A DNA stretch of 64,000 nt from Tyto alba (Eukaryota > Chordata > Aves > Strigiformes > Tytonidae), in assembly GCF_018691265.1 (NCBI RefSeq), contig NW_024881301.1, forward strand, positions 13,018,752 to 13,082,751, written 5' to 3'. The notes beneath the pieces were generated by a model, which was not told the DNA's origin, ran no database searches, and worked only from the letters and a program-made list of their open reading frames with translations. The translations under genes and the position numbers were made by a program. Position 1 is the stretch's first letter; each line of letters opens with the position of its first letter. This document shows positions 1 to 13,708 of this stretch, piece after piece.

Positions 1-1611
1 AGAAACTTGCAACCGTGGCTTAGACAAGTCACCCAAAACTTGCATAGGACTTTTGCTGTTTTTTCAAGCATCAAGTTTAAATCTAGCTATTATTTATACC
101 AGGACAAGATTTTTCTTGATGAAAGAAAATGTGATTTTCCAGCTGGAACTGAGTATGTTTGCTAACTACCACATGCCTTCTCCTGGTGAGACAGGACCAG
201 TTCCAGTACTATTTCTGTAGACAATAGTCCTATTGCATCTGCCTGTAGGGGCTAAACCTTTCACAGACAAAAATGCCATTCAAACAAATGGTTTTTTGTT
301 TATGGAAATTCAGTCACTTGTGTGTGCAATTGTTAATTCTAGATATGTATGCAGAGAGAAAAATTTGTACATGATAAAAGGCTAGAATTTAAAAGTCAAC
401 CATTACGCTCTATCTATATTAACAGATAAAATTTCACCCTTGTACTACAAGGAAATAAGACATACTTGGAGTGTGTGTCTGTGTGTAAGACTCTCTCTCT
501 CTTTCTTCCTCTCAGCAAATTTTTGGTCCATTGGCCAATTTCAAAACAGTTATGAAGCAAGTCAAAGTGTTTGACTTTCAATTCCGTACGTTTGGGTATC
601 TGTCTAAGGAGATCCTGCTGTGATCCTCACTCAGAAAAGAGGCATTAGCACAACCATATTCCCCCTTTGAAGGTATATCATTTCAGGGGAATATCTCCTC
701 AGGAGAGAGACTGAAAGAACTGCTCAGTCAGAGGGAAAACCTTGACCTTTTTTTGCACCTTTTTAAATGTCAGAGAATTCACTTAGTGATCCCAAACCAG
801 AGGAAAAACAGCTTTTTTTTTTTGTTCTGGAATTTGTAATATTGCTTATTACTGTGTTGCTCAGCCTGTTGGACTATTTAGGAATGAAGGAACCCTGGCA
901 GGATGGGATGTACAGAGGAGCAGCCACCCTTCAGCCAACATGTGGGAGCCCTGATCAGAGCAGGGATGCTGATGGTTCTTCCCACCATGACCACAGTCCT
1001 CTAAGGTGTCAAGATACACAAATAAAAGGAGAGATGCAATTCCCTGTATCAAACAAATTGTCCCAAATACATGTATGATTTTTTCTGGAAGTGGCTGTGC
1101 TGTAAGGGAATATAACCATAGATTTTTTTAACAGACTAAAAGTTCTTTTGAGGTAAGATTATCAGAACTGAAACGCCAAAACATTAAGGAACATATCTTC
1201 AGCTGGGACCCACTTTTCTTTGCAGTTAACTTCTCCAGAGCTTTCTGACTTCTTTTTCCCCCAGCACAGACACCCAGCCAGGGTAACTGGACTTGCCAAT
1301 CATGCCTGAACTGCAACATCCATTTACATATTCACTTATTTTTTCTTTTAGGGACACATATAAGCATCCCTTAATTTGTCATGACAATATTAAAGCAGGT
1401 ATGTCTTAGTCCTATTTTTTTACAGAGCTACCTCTGAGTCATCATTGGAAAGGACTGTGACCATGGATAATTTCAGGTGTCGATACTACTGTGTCTTTGC
1501 ACAGTTAATATCTGTTTTCCTTACCCTGTCCCTTTGAACCTCTCAGTTGACTGGCAGTGCCATCCAGTGATCTGGAAGTGTTGGCCCCAGCCAAGGTTGC
1601 TTTGCATGAGA
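1..1611. other. non-coding unique sequence, no gene seen
   Basis: This stretch is AT-rich single-copy-looking DNA. It has a short GT/CT-rich simple run near 470-510. The small open frames here (for example 767-1078 plus) have no recognisable motif, no convincing splice sites and no long open context, so I treat them as chance. I see no retroposon that I recognise. Confidence 0.6.
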
Positions 1612-1616
1612 CTTGC
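1612..1616. repeat. 5-bp target-site duplication (left), CTTGC
   Basis: The five bases CTTGC lie immediately before the TG that opens the LTR and recur immediately after its closing CA at 2927-2931. A 5-bp duplication is typical of several vertebrate endogenous-retrovirus classes, notably ERVL-like. The match is what fixes the element's outer boundaries. Confidence 0.85.
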
Positions 1617-1745
1617 TGTCCTGGGTTGTGAGTGGTGGGTTTTTTTTTGGTGGCAGGGGAGGGGGCTATTGGGGCGGCCCCCTGTGAGAAGCTTCTTGAA
1701 GCTCCCCCAGCTCCAAGTCAGCTCCACCTCTGCACCAAAACTGAG

Positions 1746-1780
1746 CCAATCGGCTGCGCCTCTGCGATAATATATTTAAG
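1746..1780 (+). promoter_or_regulatory. LTR core promoter: CCAAT box and TATA-like box
   Basis: A CCAAT motif (1746-1750) is followed about 20 bases later by GATAATATATTTAAG (1766-1780), a TATA-like box. The same pair occurs in the solo LTR on the other strand (near 14762 and 14680), which shows the transcriptional sense of both elements. Whether this promoter is still active cannot be seen from sequence. Confidence 0.65.
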
Positions 1781-1937
1781 AAGGGACATGGTGACGGGCA
1801 GTGGGACTTGTGAGGAGGAGTCACGGCAGCTGCGTGAACACCAAGGTCAGTGAAGGAACGGAGGAAGGAAGGAGGGGGGAGGTGTGCCGGAGCAGAGACC
1901 CCCCTGTATCCTGTGGTGAGAAGGCAGGGCGGCCCCC

Positions 1938-2171
1938 TGTCGTGGTTTGGGCCTGCTTGGCAGCCAACCACAACGCAGCAGCTCTCTCTCCCATCCCCTC
2001 CGGCAATGAGAAGGGACAGAGAGCCAGGCTTGGGGTCTGAGGTAGGACTGGGATGGGGAAAAATTCCCCTTTATGATCACGAGCAAAAGGCAGACTCGTT
2101 AGGGGAAGAAAAAAAAGAACATACATTTATTACAGACACTAACAACACGTAACAGAGTAGGACAGTAAGAA
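1938..2171 (-). repeat. left inverted arm inside the rearranged LTR
   Basis: This 234-bp arm is the reverse complement of 2697-2926. By eye the two arms agree at about 87 percent with a few small indels. The arm begins with the LTR terminus TGTCGTGGTTTG, matching the reverse complement of the element's right end. After 2171 the left copy appears to lack roughly 200 bases present in the right copy, then matches again in the CTTTCTCCGAC region. Confidence 0.85.
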
Positions 2172-2696
2172 CTTTCACTAACTTTCTCCGACTGGATTCC
2201 CTCCTACAGCTGCAGCCCTTCCCGAGCTGCTCCAGTGTGGGACACCCCCGCATGCTGCAATCCTCCCAGCACCGAATTACAGCAGTGGGGATACCTTTCC
2301 CCACAAGACCCCGGCCTTCTTTGGGCACAGCACCTTGACCATTCAGGTGGAAACCACAGGCCATAAATCAATGTCTGCTCCACCATAGATCTTCATGGAT
2401 GGCAGTTAGTGGCCCATGACGGAGCAGTGTGGGGAATGCTGCGGCCCGTGGGAGGAACTCATGTCGGAGAAAGTTTGTGGAGGACTGTCTCCTGTGAGAG
2501 GGGGACCACAATGGAGCAGGGGGAACAAGTTCCAGAAGCTCTCCCCACTGAAGATGGACAAAGCAGCAGCACTGACTGCACCCCCCCTTCCCTGCCCCTG
2601 CGCTGCTGCAGGGAGAGGTAGAGATATCGGGAGCAGAACTGAGCCTGGGAAGAAGGGAGGGGTGGGGGGGAGGTGTTCTCAAGATGTGGCAGTGCT

Positions 2697-2926
2697 TCTT
2701 ACTGTCCTACTCTGTTACATGTTGTTAGTGTCTGTAACAAATGTATGTTCTTTTTTGTCTTCCCCTAACAAGTCTGCCTTTTGCTCGTGCCCATAAAGGA
2801 TGATTTTTTTCCCCATCCCAGTCCTATCTTGAGCCCCAAGCCTGGCGCTCTGTCCCTTCTTATTGCTGGAAGGAAGAGAGAGTGGCTGGGTGGTGATTGG
2901 CTGCCAACCAGGCTCAAACGACGACA
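2697..2926 (+). repeat. right inverted arm inside the rearranged LTR
   Basis: This is the partner of the 1938-2171 arm and forms the genuine 3' end of the plus-oriented LTR. The two arms are separated by about 525 bases, so a transcript through the element could fold into a long imperfect hairpin. Confidence 0.85.
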
Positions 2927-2931
2927 CTTGC
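2927..2931. repeat. 5-bp target-site duplication (right), CTTGC
   Basis: Identical to 1612-1616 and directly after the LTR's closing CA. Both copies are intact. Confidence 0.85.
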
Positions 2932-5900
2932 CCCTGTAAAAGTCACTGAAGTTACAGTGTGTAGACAGCCATTCAGGCCCTAGGGAGAGCAAAATTTATG
3001 CTTTTTAACATGGGATATTGCTGCTCACCTCTAAGTCTAGGCCATGTACTACTTCTGTCTCCCACGGGAAGTGACTGTGTGGACACGGTTACAAAAGATA
3101 AGCCCTTTCCACTTCATGAGGTCCCCAGAGCTGCCATGCCCTGCAGCCAACCCCTCTGAGGTGCTTCCAGCTCCATTCATCACTGCAGGGGCACTTGCTG
3201 TTTTAGTAATTGGGTCTAATGGGAAGTAGCACATCAGACTTTTACTGTTCCTTTGGTGTCATTTTTGAACTGCAGCCAAAGATGGTTGAGGTGAGGTCAT
3301 AGAAACTGCCTCCTCTAACGGGAAACTTCTGGAGAGACAACATGGAGAATAAGCAAAATCAGTCTAAACTTTGCCAGCCATTAGCCGGTGACTGGAGGGG
3401 CTGAAAGACCCTAAAGGCTTTTGGAACCCCATTGTAAGGAAAATGATGACTGTGCTATGAAAATAAAGAGAATATTCCAGTGCTTGCACATTTCTGGCAG
3501 ATTTTCATTCAGATGCAGAAGAAAAACAATTCTGTCTACTCTGAACTTCCTGAAGAAACCTCTGCTTCTTAGCACCTCCTGTGAACTCACATCACAAGGA
3601 CCCAAAGTGAATTCAGCATAAAAAGATTCAAATATCCCTCCTGTCATGATTAAGTGAGACACCACATCCAAGGGAGAAAATATGCCTCTCAGCCATTTCC
3701 TGTAGACTACAAATGCCATGAATCTCCCCTTGAGCCCTCTGAGTGTGTCTTTAGTGTTAACACCTATCAATGTTTATGGGGCATTGGCATAATTTTTAAT
3801 AAGGTATCAGAACAGATCAGTCCTAGAAAATCTACCTTGGAGACCCATGTCTGGGTCAACATAACTCTGGGCTCTTCCGAATGAACCCTCTGGGGTTGAA
3901 AGACAAAGTGTCTTTGTTTTATTTTTTGTGGAGAAAGCCCTTGGAAGATTGAATCCATCATTTTAGGACTAGCTCTGGCTTGTGAACTCTCCTCTACCAT
4001 ATTTTTCCTCCATTCATGTGAATTAAGTCTAAGCCCATGTAGTTCTAAGGCTAGAATTTTTATTCTACAGTTTTTATTAAGAACATTACAGTGGATTTGA
4101 TGTATCTGACTGAATTACTCATTTTCAGATTTAGAGAAGTCTGTTTTAAAAGACCAGGGAAATAGCATGTTCAAAATTATATAGTTGTTGCTTAATTGTG
4201 GTCTAACTTGTTGCTACAACAACCAGAAGAATCTTGGTTTTGCCAGGGTCTTGCTGATATTGATAGTGCATGCTTTTGACAGCATGAGAAGACCAGGGCT
4301 GTCAGCCTCAAGCATTACTGTGGCAAGAGTGGCATAATTTACATTAATTTACTTGTATTAACTTATTTTCTTATTGATATTTAGGAAATTTTAGAGACTG
4401 GGTTGTTCCCTCCTTGCTCACAGCTGAATACAGAAGTGATAAAACAACAGGTTGACCTTAAAACACTGCACATGTAAGTTGGACGGTAAAATTTGCAGGC
4501 TAGAAATAAAAGGATAAGACTGGTGAGGGTCTAATAATAAGTGTCAGCTGCCTTTATGTGATCCACTCATATGTTCAAACATATTTGGATTTGCAGGGGG
4601 GTGTGTGTGCAGGGATTGATTTGGTGGGTTTTTTTGGTTAAAAGATTCAAGAAATAATATTCCTCCATGCAGTTTTATTCATCAGCAGCTCCTCATTTGA
4701 TGTCTGATTTTCAAACTAAGCTGGACAGATTTTCTTAAACTCACAGGTTGCATAGTATTTCCTGATAGGAGGGGCGTAACTCCCACAGACGAGTTTGTAA
4801 GCGGGAATGCTCACATCAGTAACTGAGATGACTCCTTAAAATATCCTTTTCCAAAAAAATATTGCTGACTCCAAACTTGTCCATTGGAAGATTTCCCGGA
4901 AAGTTAACAATATATGTCTAGAAACATAAATGAAACACAGTGTGTTTGATCGGGTGTTTTCAGAAAAGATTTACAATAGCTGCTCTCCACTATTTATGGT
5001 GGTCTAGTGTTTCATCTGATGGTGTTGCTTTTGGGAAGACAATAAAGCCAAGGCTCTTCAGAAAGCGGAGGTTTCTCTTGTAGATTAACCTAGTGCTTAC
5101 CCATGGGCACAGCCTTCAGTACTGGTACTTCTCAGATTGCTTAAACCAAAACTTACAGTAAATGACCCAGAAACTCCTTTCCCTGCAGTGTGACTACCCT
5201 GAACTGAGAATCACTCCGGACCAAGCATTGTTGAGACCGTGAAGTCCCCTCCGAAACAATCCCAAAATATCAGCCCTTCATAGCCATTTCAGGATAGACA
5301 CTCATATAAATGGTGTAATCTCTTTTGATATTAGAAATTAAAAGCTACCCTTTTCAACAACAACAAAAAATATCACAAGCTCTGTGAACTACAGGAAGCC
5401 TCTTGATGTAGATTAGAGCTACAGTTTTAGGCCAAGTTCTCAAGGAAGTTCTGTTTAAAGAAGAAAAAGCATGAAAAAGTAAAGAATTGTATCTCTAAAG
5501 TATCGTTATTTGTGCAATTGGATAAGCTGTACTGAAGGGGCTGAAGAGAATCGTTAAATTCAGCTGCTTGCTTTTATTTTCCATGAAAATAGTAAAATAA
5601 AAAGATAATGGGAAACTCTGCCAACTGTATGTTTACAAAATGTTTGCAGTTAGTCTTGTGTCTCTCATGCCTTGATTCTGCAACATCTTATTTCCAATTT
5701 TGTTTAAACTTTAATATCTTAAAATAAGAAGTACTGGTCAATTCAAATATATGACAAATAGCACAGATTTCTATTCCCATTAAAAGTCACCCAGCGGGAG
5801 TGAAAATGCTGCACTGCTTGCCAAATCAACAACATCACAGCTCAAAAAGATAGAATTGTAACAGAATACTCTCACAGGCACAATGAAACTGGCCTGAAAT

Positions 5901-8580
5901 GCTCCCTGATCACAGAAAGTTGAGTAAAATTTACTTATGTCTTAGTAGTAAATGTTAAATTTTCTGCTTCCAAGGTTGTTTTTTCACTCCTTGCTTCCTT
6001 CCCTTGGATGTTTGACTAATGCATTCCTCTGTTTGGGTACATCATATAAAATCAAATGATTCCTTAATAAGGAATTACTTTCTTGCTACCAAGAGATTGG
6101 ACTTTACATTAGGGCAACCAATCATCAAGCACTAACCCATGCCATTTTGATTTATGGATCCCATACGCTGTAATCAACTTGTTGCACATGGTAGCACTGG
6201 AATGCTGCCCCTTTTTAGAAGTAATAACTTCACCCATGGAAAGTCATTATGTCTATGGCAGCTCAGAGGTAGAAACTGGGAGGTCAAAGATTATTGGAAA
6301 GACACCTCCAGAAAAGGTCTCCACTTTTTCTTTCCCTTGAAAATGTTTTTGAAAGCCCATAAAACTCTGTGGCTTTTGCCAAATGACCTGTGAAATAACC
6401 ATCCACAGCTGTGGCTGTAAGAAAAATTACGTACCACCGCTGGCACTTACACTGATCTGATGAAATCTTTTTAATGCAAAATCATCAAGCCTTTGAAAAG
6501 ATGAACCCATGCATCATGAAAGAGCACAACATACATTCTGGGGGAACAAAAGATCACTGACATCAACAGCAACAACTATTGAAAATAATGAATATAGACT
6601 AGATTTCTGGGAATGTATCTGAAATTGCAGATGATCTGCTTCAGAGATTACTCTGGCATAGCTACAGAAAGTCACATGCACAATATAGAAACTCTCTTGC
6701 TGGAAGAAACTCAGTATAGAAACTCTGATCCATCTTATTCTGTGGAGGGGACCAAATTTTAATTTAAATTGTGGCTTGGTAGATTCTAATGTATATTTAG
6801 GACTCATTTATACTCCTTTTTATATCAGAAGCTCAAGATGTAAATGAAAGGTTTATACAAATAGCAAGGCTGAATTGTGGAGACTGTTTACTTGCAAACT
6901 GTATTGTACCTCCTTTTCGTTTGTTCATTGTGTCAGAACTATGAGTGGGAGACTGTATCCCTTGAGAGGACAGCTGATATTTTTTTATGTTCTTCCCTCC
7001 TTTTTTCTTTCTCTGTGTTTTTCCGTTGTCTTTTTGATCTCTCCTCTTTGCAGCCTTCCCAGTCAACAGTAACATGTCACAGGCTCCATGGTTGTTTCTT
7101 TGATGAAACCAGTGCCATTGTTTGACACCTATCAGCTACATCAATGATAAAAGTGAATGTCTGACATCTTGCTGTCCAAGGTTCATGTTACCAGCTTGAG
7201 GACATGAGCAGAAAAATGGAGGAATTTCAGTTGATCTGCCAGCCTCAGCTTATTTTCTGTTTGCTTCACAAAAGTTACTTTCATGAACATCTTTTGTTCT
7301 TTTAAACTCTTCTAAAGCATGGACTGTTAGATTCTGCAGTTCATTAAATGTGCCTAGTGTGTCCCACATAAGCACAGCACATGGTTCTACTTATTAACCT
7401 TATTAAGAGAAGAGAGTGGAAAACAAGCCTTGTGTATAACACCAATACAGATGGCCATCCTCAGATGAATTCACGACCAGTCTTTTACCAAGTACCTCAC
7501 AACCGTTTGCTCTCGTATTGCATGCCTGGGACTTTCTGGCAGTAATTGGAAGATGCCTTTTTGATTTTCAGGTTTAAAGCTGGAAATTGGTAGCTACTGT
7601 TTTCCTATAGGTGCAATTTATCTGGGAGCTGCCTTTCTTCTGATTTTTTGCCAGTGCGTTTACCAGCTGACAGAAAATCTACTTGTTTACTGTTTGAGAG
7701 GTAATAATAAATGTGTTAGAAACTCCCCAAACACAAATGAAGCTCAGAATGGTGGACTCCTCATGTAGTGAGACAGGAGAGAGGGAAAGGCAGAGATGTA
7801 CCAACACTGACCTCTCTCCATGTTCCCTGACTGCTACTTATAGGATTCCCATCATGAGCTGGGATTTAAAGCAGGGTTTACAGGTTAATAGGCTAGGAAG
7901 GATGACCAGGTCCAGTTTTGCCTTCTAGATCATGGGATGGTAACTTTTCAGAAGTTTGTCTCAGAAAGAGACCACGTTTCTTTTCTCTGGATCTTGGGAA
8001 AGGAAGAGCCGTGAAGCAGAAAGTGCTTTCCTTTCTGATCCTTGGGGAGCACATGGATAAGGCGCATAGCCCCATGCATCTCCCTGTTTCCTAAAGACAG
8101 AGAGGAAACAGCAGGTCTCCAAAAAAACATGACTTTAGGAACTTTCTCCCCTGCCATCCTTTCTCTAGAGAGTGAATCTTGGAGGTCAGCCCCAAGAGCA
8201 CAGTGCTCTGTGGGATGGTCTTGCTGCTGCACAGCAGCTTCTCTGGGTACAAAATAAAGCAGCATAGCAGGTGTCCTTCTGTTAGAGTATCCATGGTAAG
8301 CCCTGAACTATTTTGAAGCAAACATATTGAAGGTCTTAGTGATTGCTACAGCATAGTCACACAGAGGTTGTAATGCTTTCTCCATGCTTCAAGTTTGATG
8401 ACAGTGAGTTTTGGATACACACCAATAATTTCCAGTACTTGCAGGCTGTCTACCAAAGCAAGTTTATATATCAACTCAGCTGGAATCAGTTGCCTCTGAA
8501 GCAGAAATCCTGTGTATCCCTCACTAGTTGCTAGAGTAAAGTGGTTGTAAGCAAAATCTAGATAAAGTTTTTTGAATCTA
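2932..8580. other. non-coding unique sequence, no gene seen
   Basis: AT-rich sequence without a repeat that I can name. The longest open frame (3411-3770 minus, 119 codons) has no recognisable domain and no supporting splice sites. Other frames are below 110 codons. I see no RNA gene. Confidence 0.55.
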
Positions 8581-11500
8581 TTTTTCCTTTGACTGAGGCC
8601 TGTATTAACTTAAAAGCATGTTATGTTGTTGGAAAGATATTGACAGATTCTGTCTCCTGGTATTTGTGTCCTATTCTTTTTCTCTCACCTCTGAAATCAG
8701 TATAATTTCTAGGTGGCTAGTCCTGGGAAGTGCTTAAATACAGGAATACTTCAACCTAAACATGTATGAATAAATAACGACCATACAATTCTCACATTTA
8801 AAAAAGAATCGAAATTAGGTTGTTTGGCATCTAAAAGAGACCAGGGCTCATGGTTTTAGGCATCAGCATGAAGCTGTTTCACTTCAGTTACTGACCTCCC
8901 TTGAGTTGGCCACAGTGGAGATCTTAGGGAATCATCAAGTTCAGCTGGGACTCATCCTCTCTCTTTTGCAGAGAGATCTCCATCAGCAGCTTTCAGACTA
9001 TCTGCATGCATGTTGTCAGTGTAGCATTCCTATTGCTCTCACTGGGATCTTGGTCAGGCTGGGTAGGGCAGGATAGAGCCCTTAGTGGTGATAGTGGTGG
9101 TGGCTTAGGAAATCACAAGCTCTCTGAAGAACTGATTTCAGACCTGGAGTCTGGTCCTTCCTCTGGGAGCTTTGGGCCATGCTCAAGTCCCCATCATAGC
9201 ACCTTGCCCTGTGCCCTGTGCATGTAAAAACATTGGCAATTTTAGCCCTGTTCAGGATAGGTTTTGAAACATGATTTGTTGTTATGAATGTCAATAAGGA
9301 AGTAGCTGCTGCCATCCTGGTTTCTCAATGGTCATGGATTAAACTGCTGGTGATTTGTATTTTCCCTCCCAAGTCAACTCTCTATCACTTCAAAATGTCA
9401 GTTAATAAGAGGCTAAGTGAAGCACACTTCACGCAAATTGCTGTATTTCTCAACAGAAGAATCTGTGCTCTTCACTGGCCCATCTTATTCTGAGAGCTTG
9501 TTATTTTATAGTACTGCTTAATAAGATACAGACTGGGAGTCTGGCATGTGTCATCTCCTCCACTCCCTTACTGTGTTTTGAGAGCAGGGATGCCCCTCCT
9601 CTCTAAGGACTCAGCAGGTCATGCTGTGGTAGCCTCACCAAGCAGTGGGGACAGTCCCTTGGGATAAGAGTCCAAATCCAGGTGCTGGTGCTTGTGCCTT
9701 CACCAACTGGCAGCTGAAAGCAAAGTGACAGTTTACTTCTGTTTGGAAAATGCTTTGAGAAGCACTCAAAGTTGTATAGAAAATCAAACTACTCGTTGCC
9801 ATCAAACAGCACATCCAAGTTAATTGAAGATTTTCTGGATTATTACCAGAAAGACTGGCCAAATTATCAAATTCCTGGTTCGTGGGAAATTCTGACATTT
9901 GGTTTTGTTCTGATTTGGAATGAAACCAGTTATTTCAAAATTACCCACAAAAGAGAAATTTATAGGGAAAAAAATAGGAATAGGAAACAATGACGCATGG
10001 TATTTCCAAAATAAAATATGCTGCCCAAGACGTGCTTCTTTCCAGTCTTGCTGTTGCCTCTTACGGAGCCGCACACTGAGCCAAGGCTGGGTCTGCGAGT
10101 TTTCACTGTGGGACTGCTGACTTCAGCCAGGTCTCCCAGCACTACCAGACTCCCAGTTTGGTGGCAGCGAGCCTGTGATTCCTGTGTCCCAAGCAGCCCA
10201 CCAGGCTAGCTGGTAGGAAGCCAGGCAGTTTTCCAGTGGAAAACTACCTGTGGTTTGATGTCAGTTCATTGAAAAAGATATGTTTTAACATGAAACTTTC
10301 TGGCTCTGACTAATCAGTGTTTTCCAATGAAATGACATGTCGTCCAAAATCTCATGACTGGCTCTAATTGCCACTTTGATGACCAGAATCTTTATTGACC
10401 AGAGTCCCATAACTTCCTGGTGATCACCAAATATTTTGAGCAGAAGAACAAACAAAAAAAGGATATTTTGTTTTGTACTCAGTAACTGTGAAATTTGCAG
10501 GGCTGTTTCTGGGCAAGCATGTTATGAAGAAAGTTTCTGCCTTCAGGGCAGAAATTCTGGGGGCCTACACCTCCATTTCAACCTTATTGCTGCTGCATTA
10601 GTTTACAACTGCCTGAGAAGCATCCTATTCCTACCTCTGGGAAGACAATGGCCTCATTGCCCAATGAGGTATGTTGTCCAGGTCTAATTAAAAACAGGAA
10701 CTTGCTCACTAAAACTCTGTTTATTCTTGTTCTTACAGCCCAAGATCTCAATAGTCTTTTTCATTGTTTTTATTATTATAATAGAGAAGGCTGTTTATTG
10801 ATTTTTCTACTATATGAGTGTTTGTATACAAGGAGACCTCCCTCTCCTAGTGAAACGGAGCCTCCTAAAACAACAATAAAAAATAATAATAACCTCACTC
10901 AAGAGTGAAATAACTGTGGCCAGAATCATACTTCAGTGAAAATATTTCCCACTTCTGAACGTGCCGCCAGAGACTTTCTGTGGTCTGACAGCAGCCCCAC
11001 AGTCTCCATGGTGGGGGGAGGACTTCTCTCCCTAGGCAGAAGAGTGCCTGCGACATTGCTGGGGGTGCTCCTGGATGGCCCTCTGAGAGCCAAATTTCTC
11101 CCTTATTCTAGGCTTGCCTGTATTTTGGGCAGCAGTCGGTGTGGGTAGGTGTAGCAGAGGCAGGCTGGTGGCAGTGGTGTCTAGGTCCCCCTGCTTGGAC
11201 TCCTGTGGCTCTGAGGAGCAGTGGTGCCGCAGAAGAAGCACTGAATGGGCAGGACTATGGAATGAATTGTATAGGTACAAACCCGGATTTTGTTTCCAGA
11301 AACATAAAGCTTTTCCTCTTGATATTTATTGAGGATCTATGAAACATGAGTGCCCTGAAATTTGGGAGCAACTGATACTTTTTCCTTCACCCAGATTTTG
11401 CTCTTCCAGTTTCCTTGCTTTCTTCCTTGCTTTCCAAATTAAAAACTGACTTCAACGTCAAATCTGAAACAATCCATCTCCAGGTCTGAGCTCATTAGAT

Positions 11501-13703
11501 GAAATTTGCATCTCAGAAGAACATTTCAATCTTTTGCCAATATGTCTAATGCCACTTTTCTGTTCCAGAAACGTTGGCATCTGTCAAGACTTCTTTCTAA
11601 ACCTGTTCTTAAGAGTTGCAAATGCTCAGGGCTGAAGACTACTTGCTAGACACAGGTCAGTACTGAAAACAGCCTACAACCACATTATTTTCCAAGGAGC
11701 TCATCAAAACAAGAACAATTCCTCTTAGAGTTCCCAGCAATAGCCTTAGCATTTTGGCAAGGATACGTGCAGACATATAGCACAATGTAGCAGTACATGA
11801 GGGCGGATTTGTTTCTGGAATTGGTCTAGTCACAGCAATAGAACTGGTCAAGTCATTCCGTTTCATATTAATTCTGCTTTGTAGTTATTCTGCTTCCAGT
11901 ACCCCAAAAGTCTCTCACATGGCTATAACATAGCTGAGTTCAGGGAGGTGTTACTTCATCTAACCAACTTCTGTGTGGGTATGGATTGAAGTGGCAATGC
12001 AGCTCCATCACTCCTATACCTCCTCTGAAGTACCTGTTTCCCCAGTAGGAAGGCATCTGCTTTGTGCTTTTCTGTGAGAGAAGATCCATTGCTTGCTTTC
12101 TCTGTTCCTGCAAGGACTAGACCCATACTAAATCTCACTGAAGCCAACTCATGATATTACATCTTGAAGGGACTTTCCAGCAGCAACTCCATCTTCTTGG
12201 CATAGGTATGTACAGCTCATGGGACCATAACCATCCCCTGGGCATAAAGGCATAGTTCTTTACTCTTCTGGGAACAGGTGGAGTCAAGAGACTGAATTAA
12301 TCATCTGCCTCTTGGTGAATTATCTTCCGTGCTCTGTCTGCCTGTGGCAGAAGAGACAGCAGAAATTCTTGTAAGATCATTTTCCTCAGACTGTTTCTGC
12401 AAGAGGGCATGGGGAAAAGCAGAGTGATGTTTGCTGGCTGACCCCTTGCAGAGGTGTTCCCATGGGTAGGTAGTAGGTGCCTAGTCTGTGTGAAAGGTGT
12501 AGTATTACTGACTGGTTGCATCCCAGTCTGAAAATAATTTCTGTTACATTTGGTTCTGATGTTTAGTTAAGAAGATGTGCTGCTGGTGAGAGACTTTCTA
12601 GACTACAGTAAAATTTCACTTTTCTTTCATGCTCTGCTTATATTGTGAGCAGCCTCTCAACTGCAATGGGTGTTGGCACAGACGTGTGGGGCATCTTCCT
12701 TTCCCTCGACTGAGAGAGTCATAGGTGAGGCCACATGGGGAGGGAGGATTGATGAAGAAATATGTGGAACATAGGGTGGCTCTTTTGTCACACTGCTAGC
12801 TGCTGTGCAGCATGGTAGCATTTCTCACACTTTGGGATATAGTACATGACAGGACTTTGTTGGTAAGCCTTTCGTGCTTCCTGGGATGGGAAAGCAGCCC
12901 TTGGTGCCTGCAGTGAACCACAATTCCTCTCTGAGGGACAAAGTCAGGATTCCCTGGCATGTTGTGGTGGCATACTTGGGTCCAATCTTGTCATGAGCTC
13001 TGGTAGCTGATAACGACACTGATATCAACGGGCTGGTGGGCCCTCAGCAGCAGCTCTCATAGGGAGCCAAACCCCTTTTGTAAACACTATAAATCCAGGT
13101 TTAGAATTTTCCCAGTAAAATCTCCATTTGGCTAATGCATGAAAAGGTATTTTCCTAACTCTAACATGGTAATTGTCATATCCACAAAAGTCCTATCAAA
13201 CTCCCACTGAGTAAGAACTAGATACCTGAAGGGCCCTTGCAGATCTGGCCTTTACTTACATGAATTAGTGATGCAAAAAAAAAAAAAAAAGTTCCTATGG
13301 AGTAAGGTGCAAAGAAATGGGTATTGGCTTGTGTTTAAATTTGAATGCTACTGCAAAACCTGATGAACCAGAACTAACCCTTAAGAAAGTGCTGGGTTTG
13401 TTTCATTTAGGTTTGTTTAAGATTGTTTGGGATTATAGTCTCTGACTCCATTTCTGTAGATAAAACTCCTGACATTAACGAGGTTGACTGGAAAGTAGAG
13501 TGCCTTTTATATATATATGCTGGGATTGGTACAGCCATGTAATGGCTGACAGTCCTGCTGATTTCTGGAGACTGGAAGGATGGTCTATGCTGTATCACCT
13601 GTGTGCAGTCAGTCAGATGCATTGTCCATCACTGCTTTATTAATCCAGGCCAAAAGATGCTGAAAAGAACCTAAAAACTCCTGTGTATTTAAATGAGGTT
13701 TAG
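8581..13703. other. non-coding unique sequence with one poly-A tract
   Basis: Single-copy-looking DNA. It contains an A16 run at 13275-13290 and a short TA run near 13508. No open frame has a recognisable motif. Nothing here looks like a young retroposon. Confidence 0.55.
13275..13290. repeat. poly-A tract (A16)
   Basis: A run of 16 A residues with no recognisable retroposon body next to it, so it is annotated only as a homopolymer. Confidence 0.9.
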
Positions 13704-13708
13704 GTTGG
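13704..13708. repeat. 5-bp target-site duplication (left), GTTGG
   Basis: GTTGG directly precedes the TG of the solo LTR and recurs at 14863-14867 after its CA end. This fixes the element ends to the base. Confidence 0.92.

Larger units (their letters stand above)
1617..2926 (+). mobile_element. avian endogenous-retrovirus LTR, rearranged (inverted internal segment)
   Basis: This is a 1310-bp LTR beginning TGTCCTGGG and ending ACGACGACA, flanked by CTTGC duplications. Going rightwards it has a short U3 with a CCAAT box and a TATA-like box (1746-1780), then a purine-rich part to about 1937. From 1938 to about 2404 the sequence flips: it starts with the LTR's own 3' terminus in reverse complement and runs back into the LTR middle. 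From about 2405 the plus orientation resumes and continues to the end. The plus-oriented right part has the same GCTCCAG-type modules as the solo LTR at 13709-14862. No retroviral gag, pol or env coding region is present. The inverted segment could come from template switching during reverse transcription or from a nested insertion; the intact outer duplication shows only that the outer ends integrated together. Confidence 0.87.

Noticed and set aside
2416..2796. 126-codon open frame
   Set aside because: It is inside the rearranged LTR and has no retroviral protein signature.
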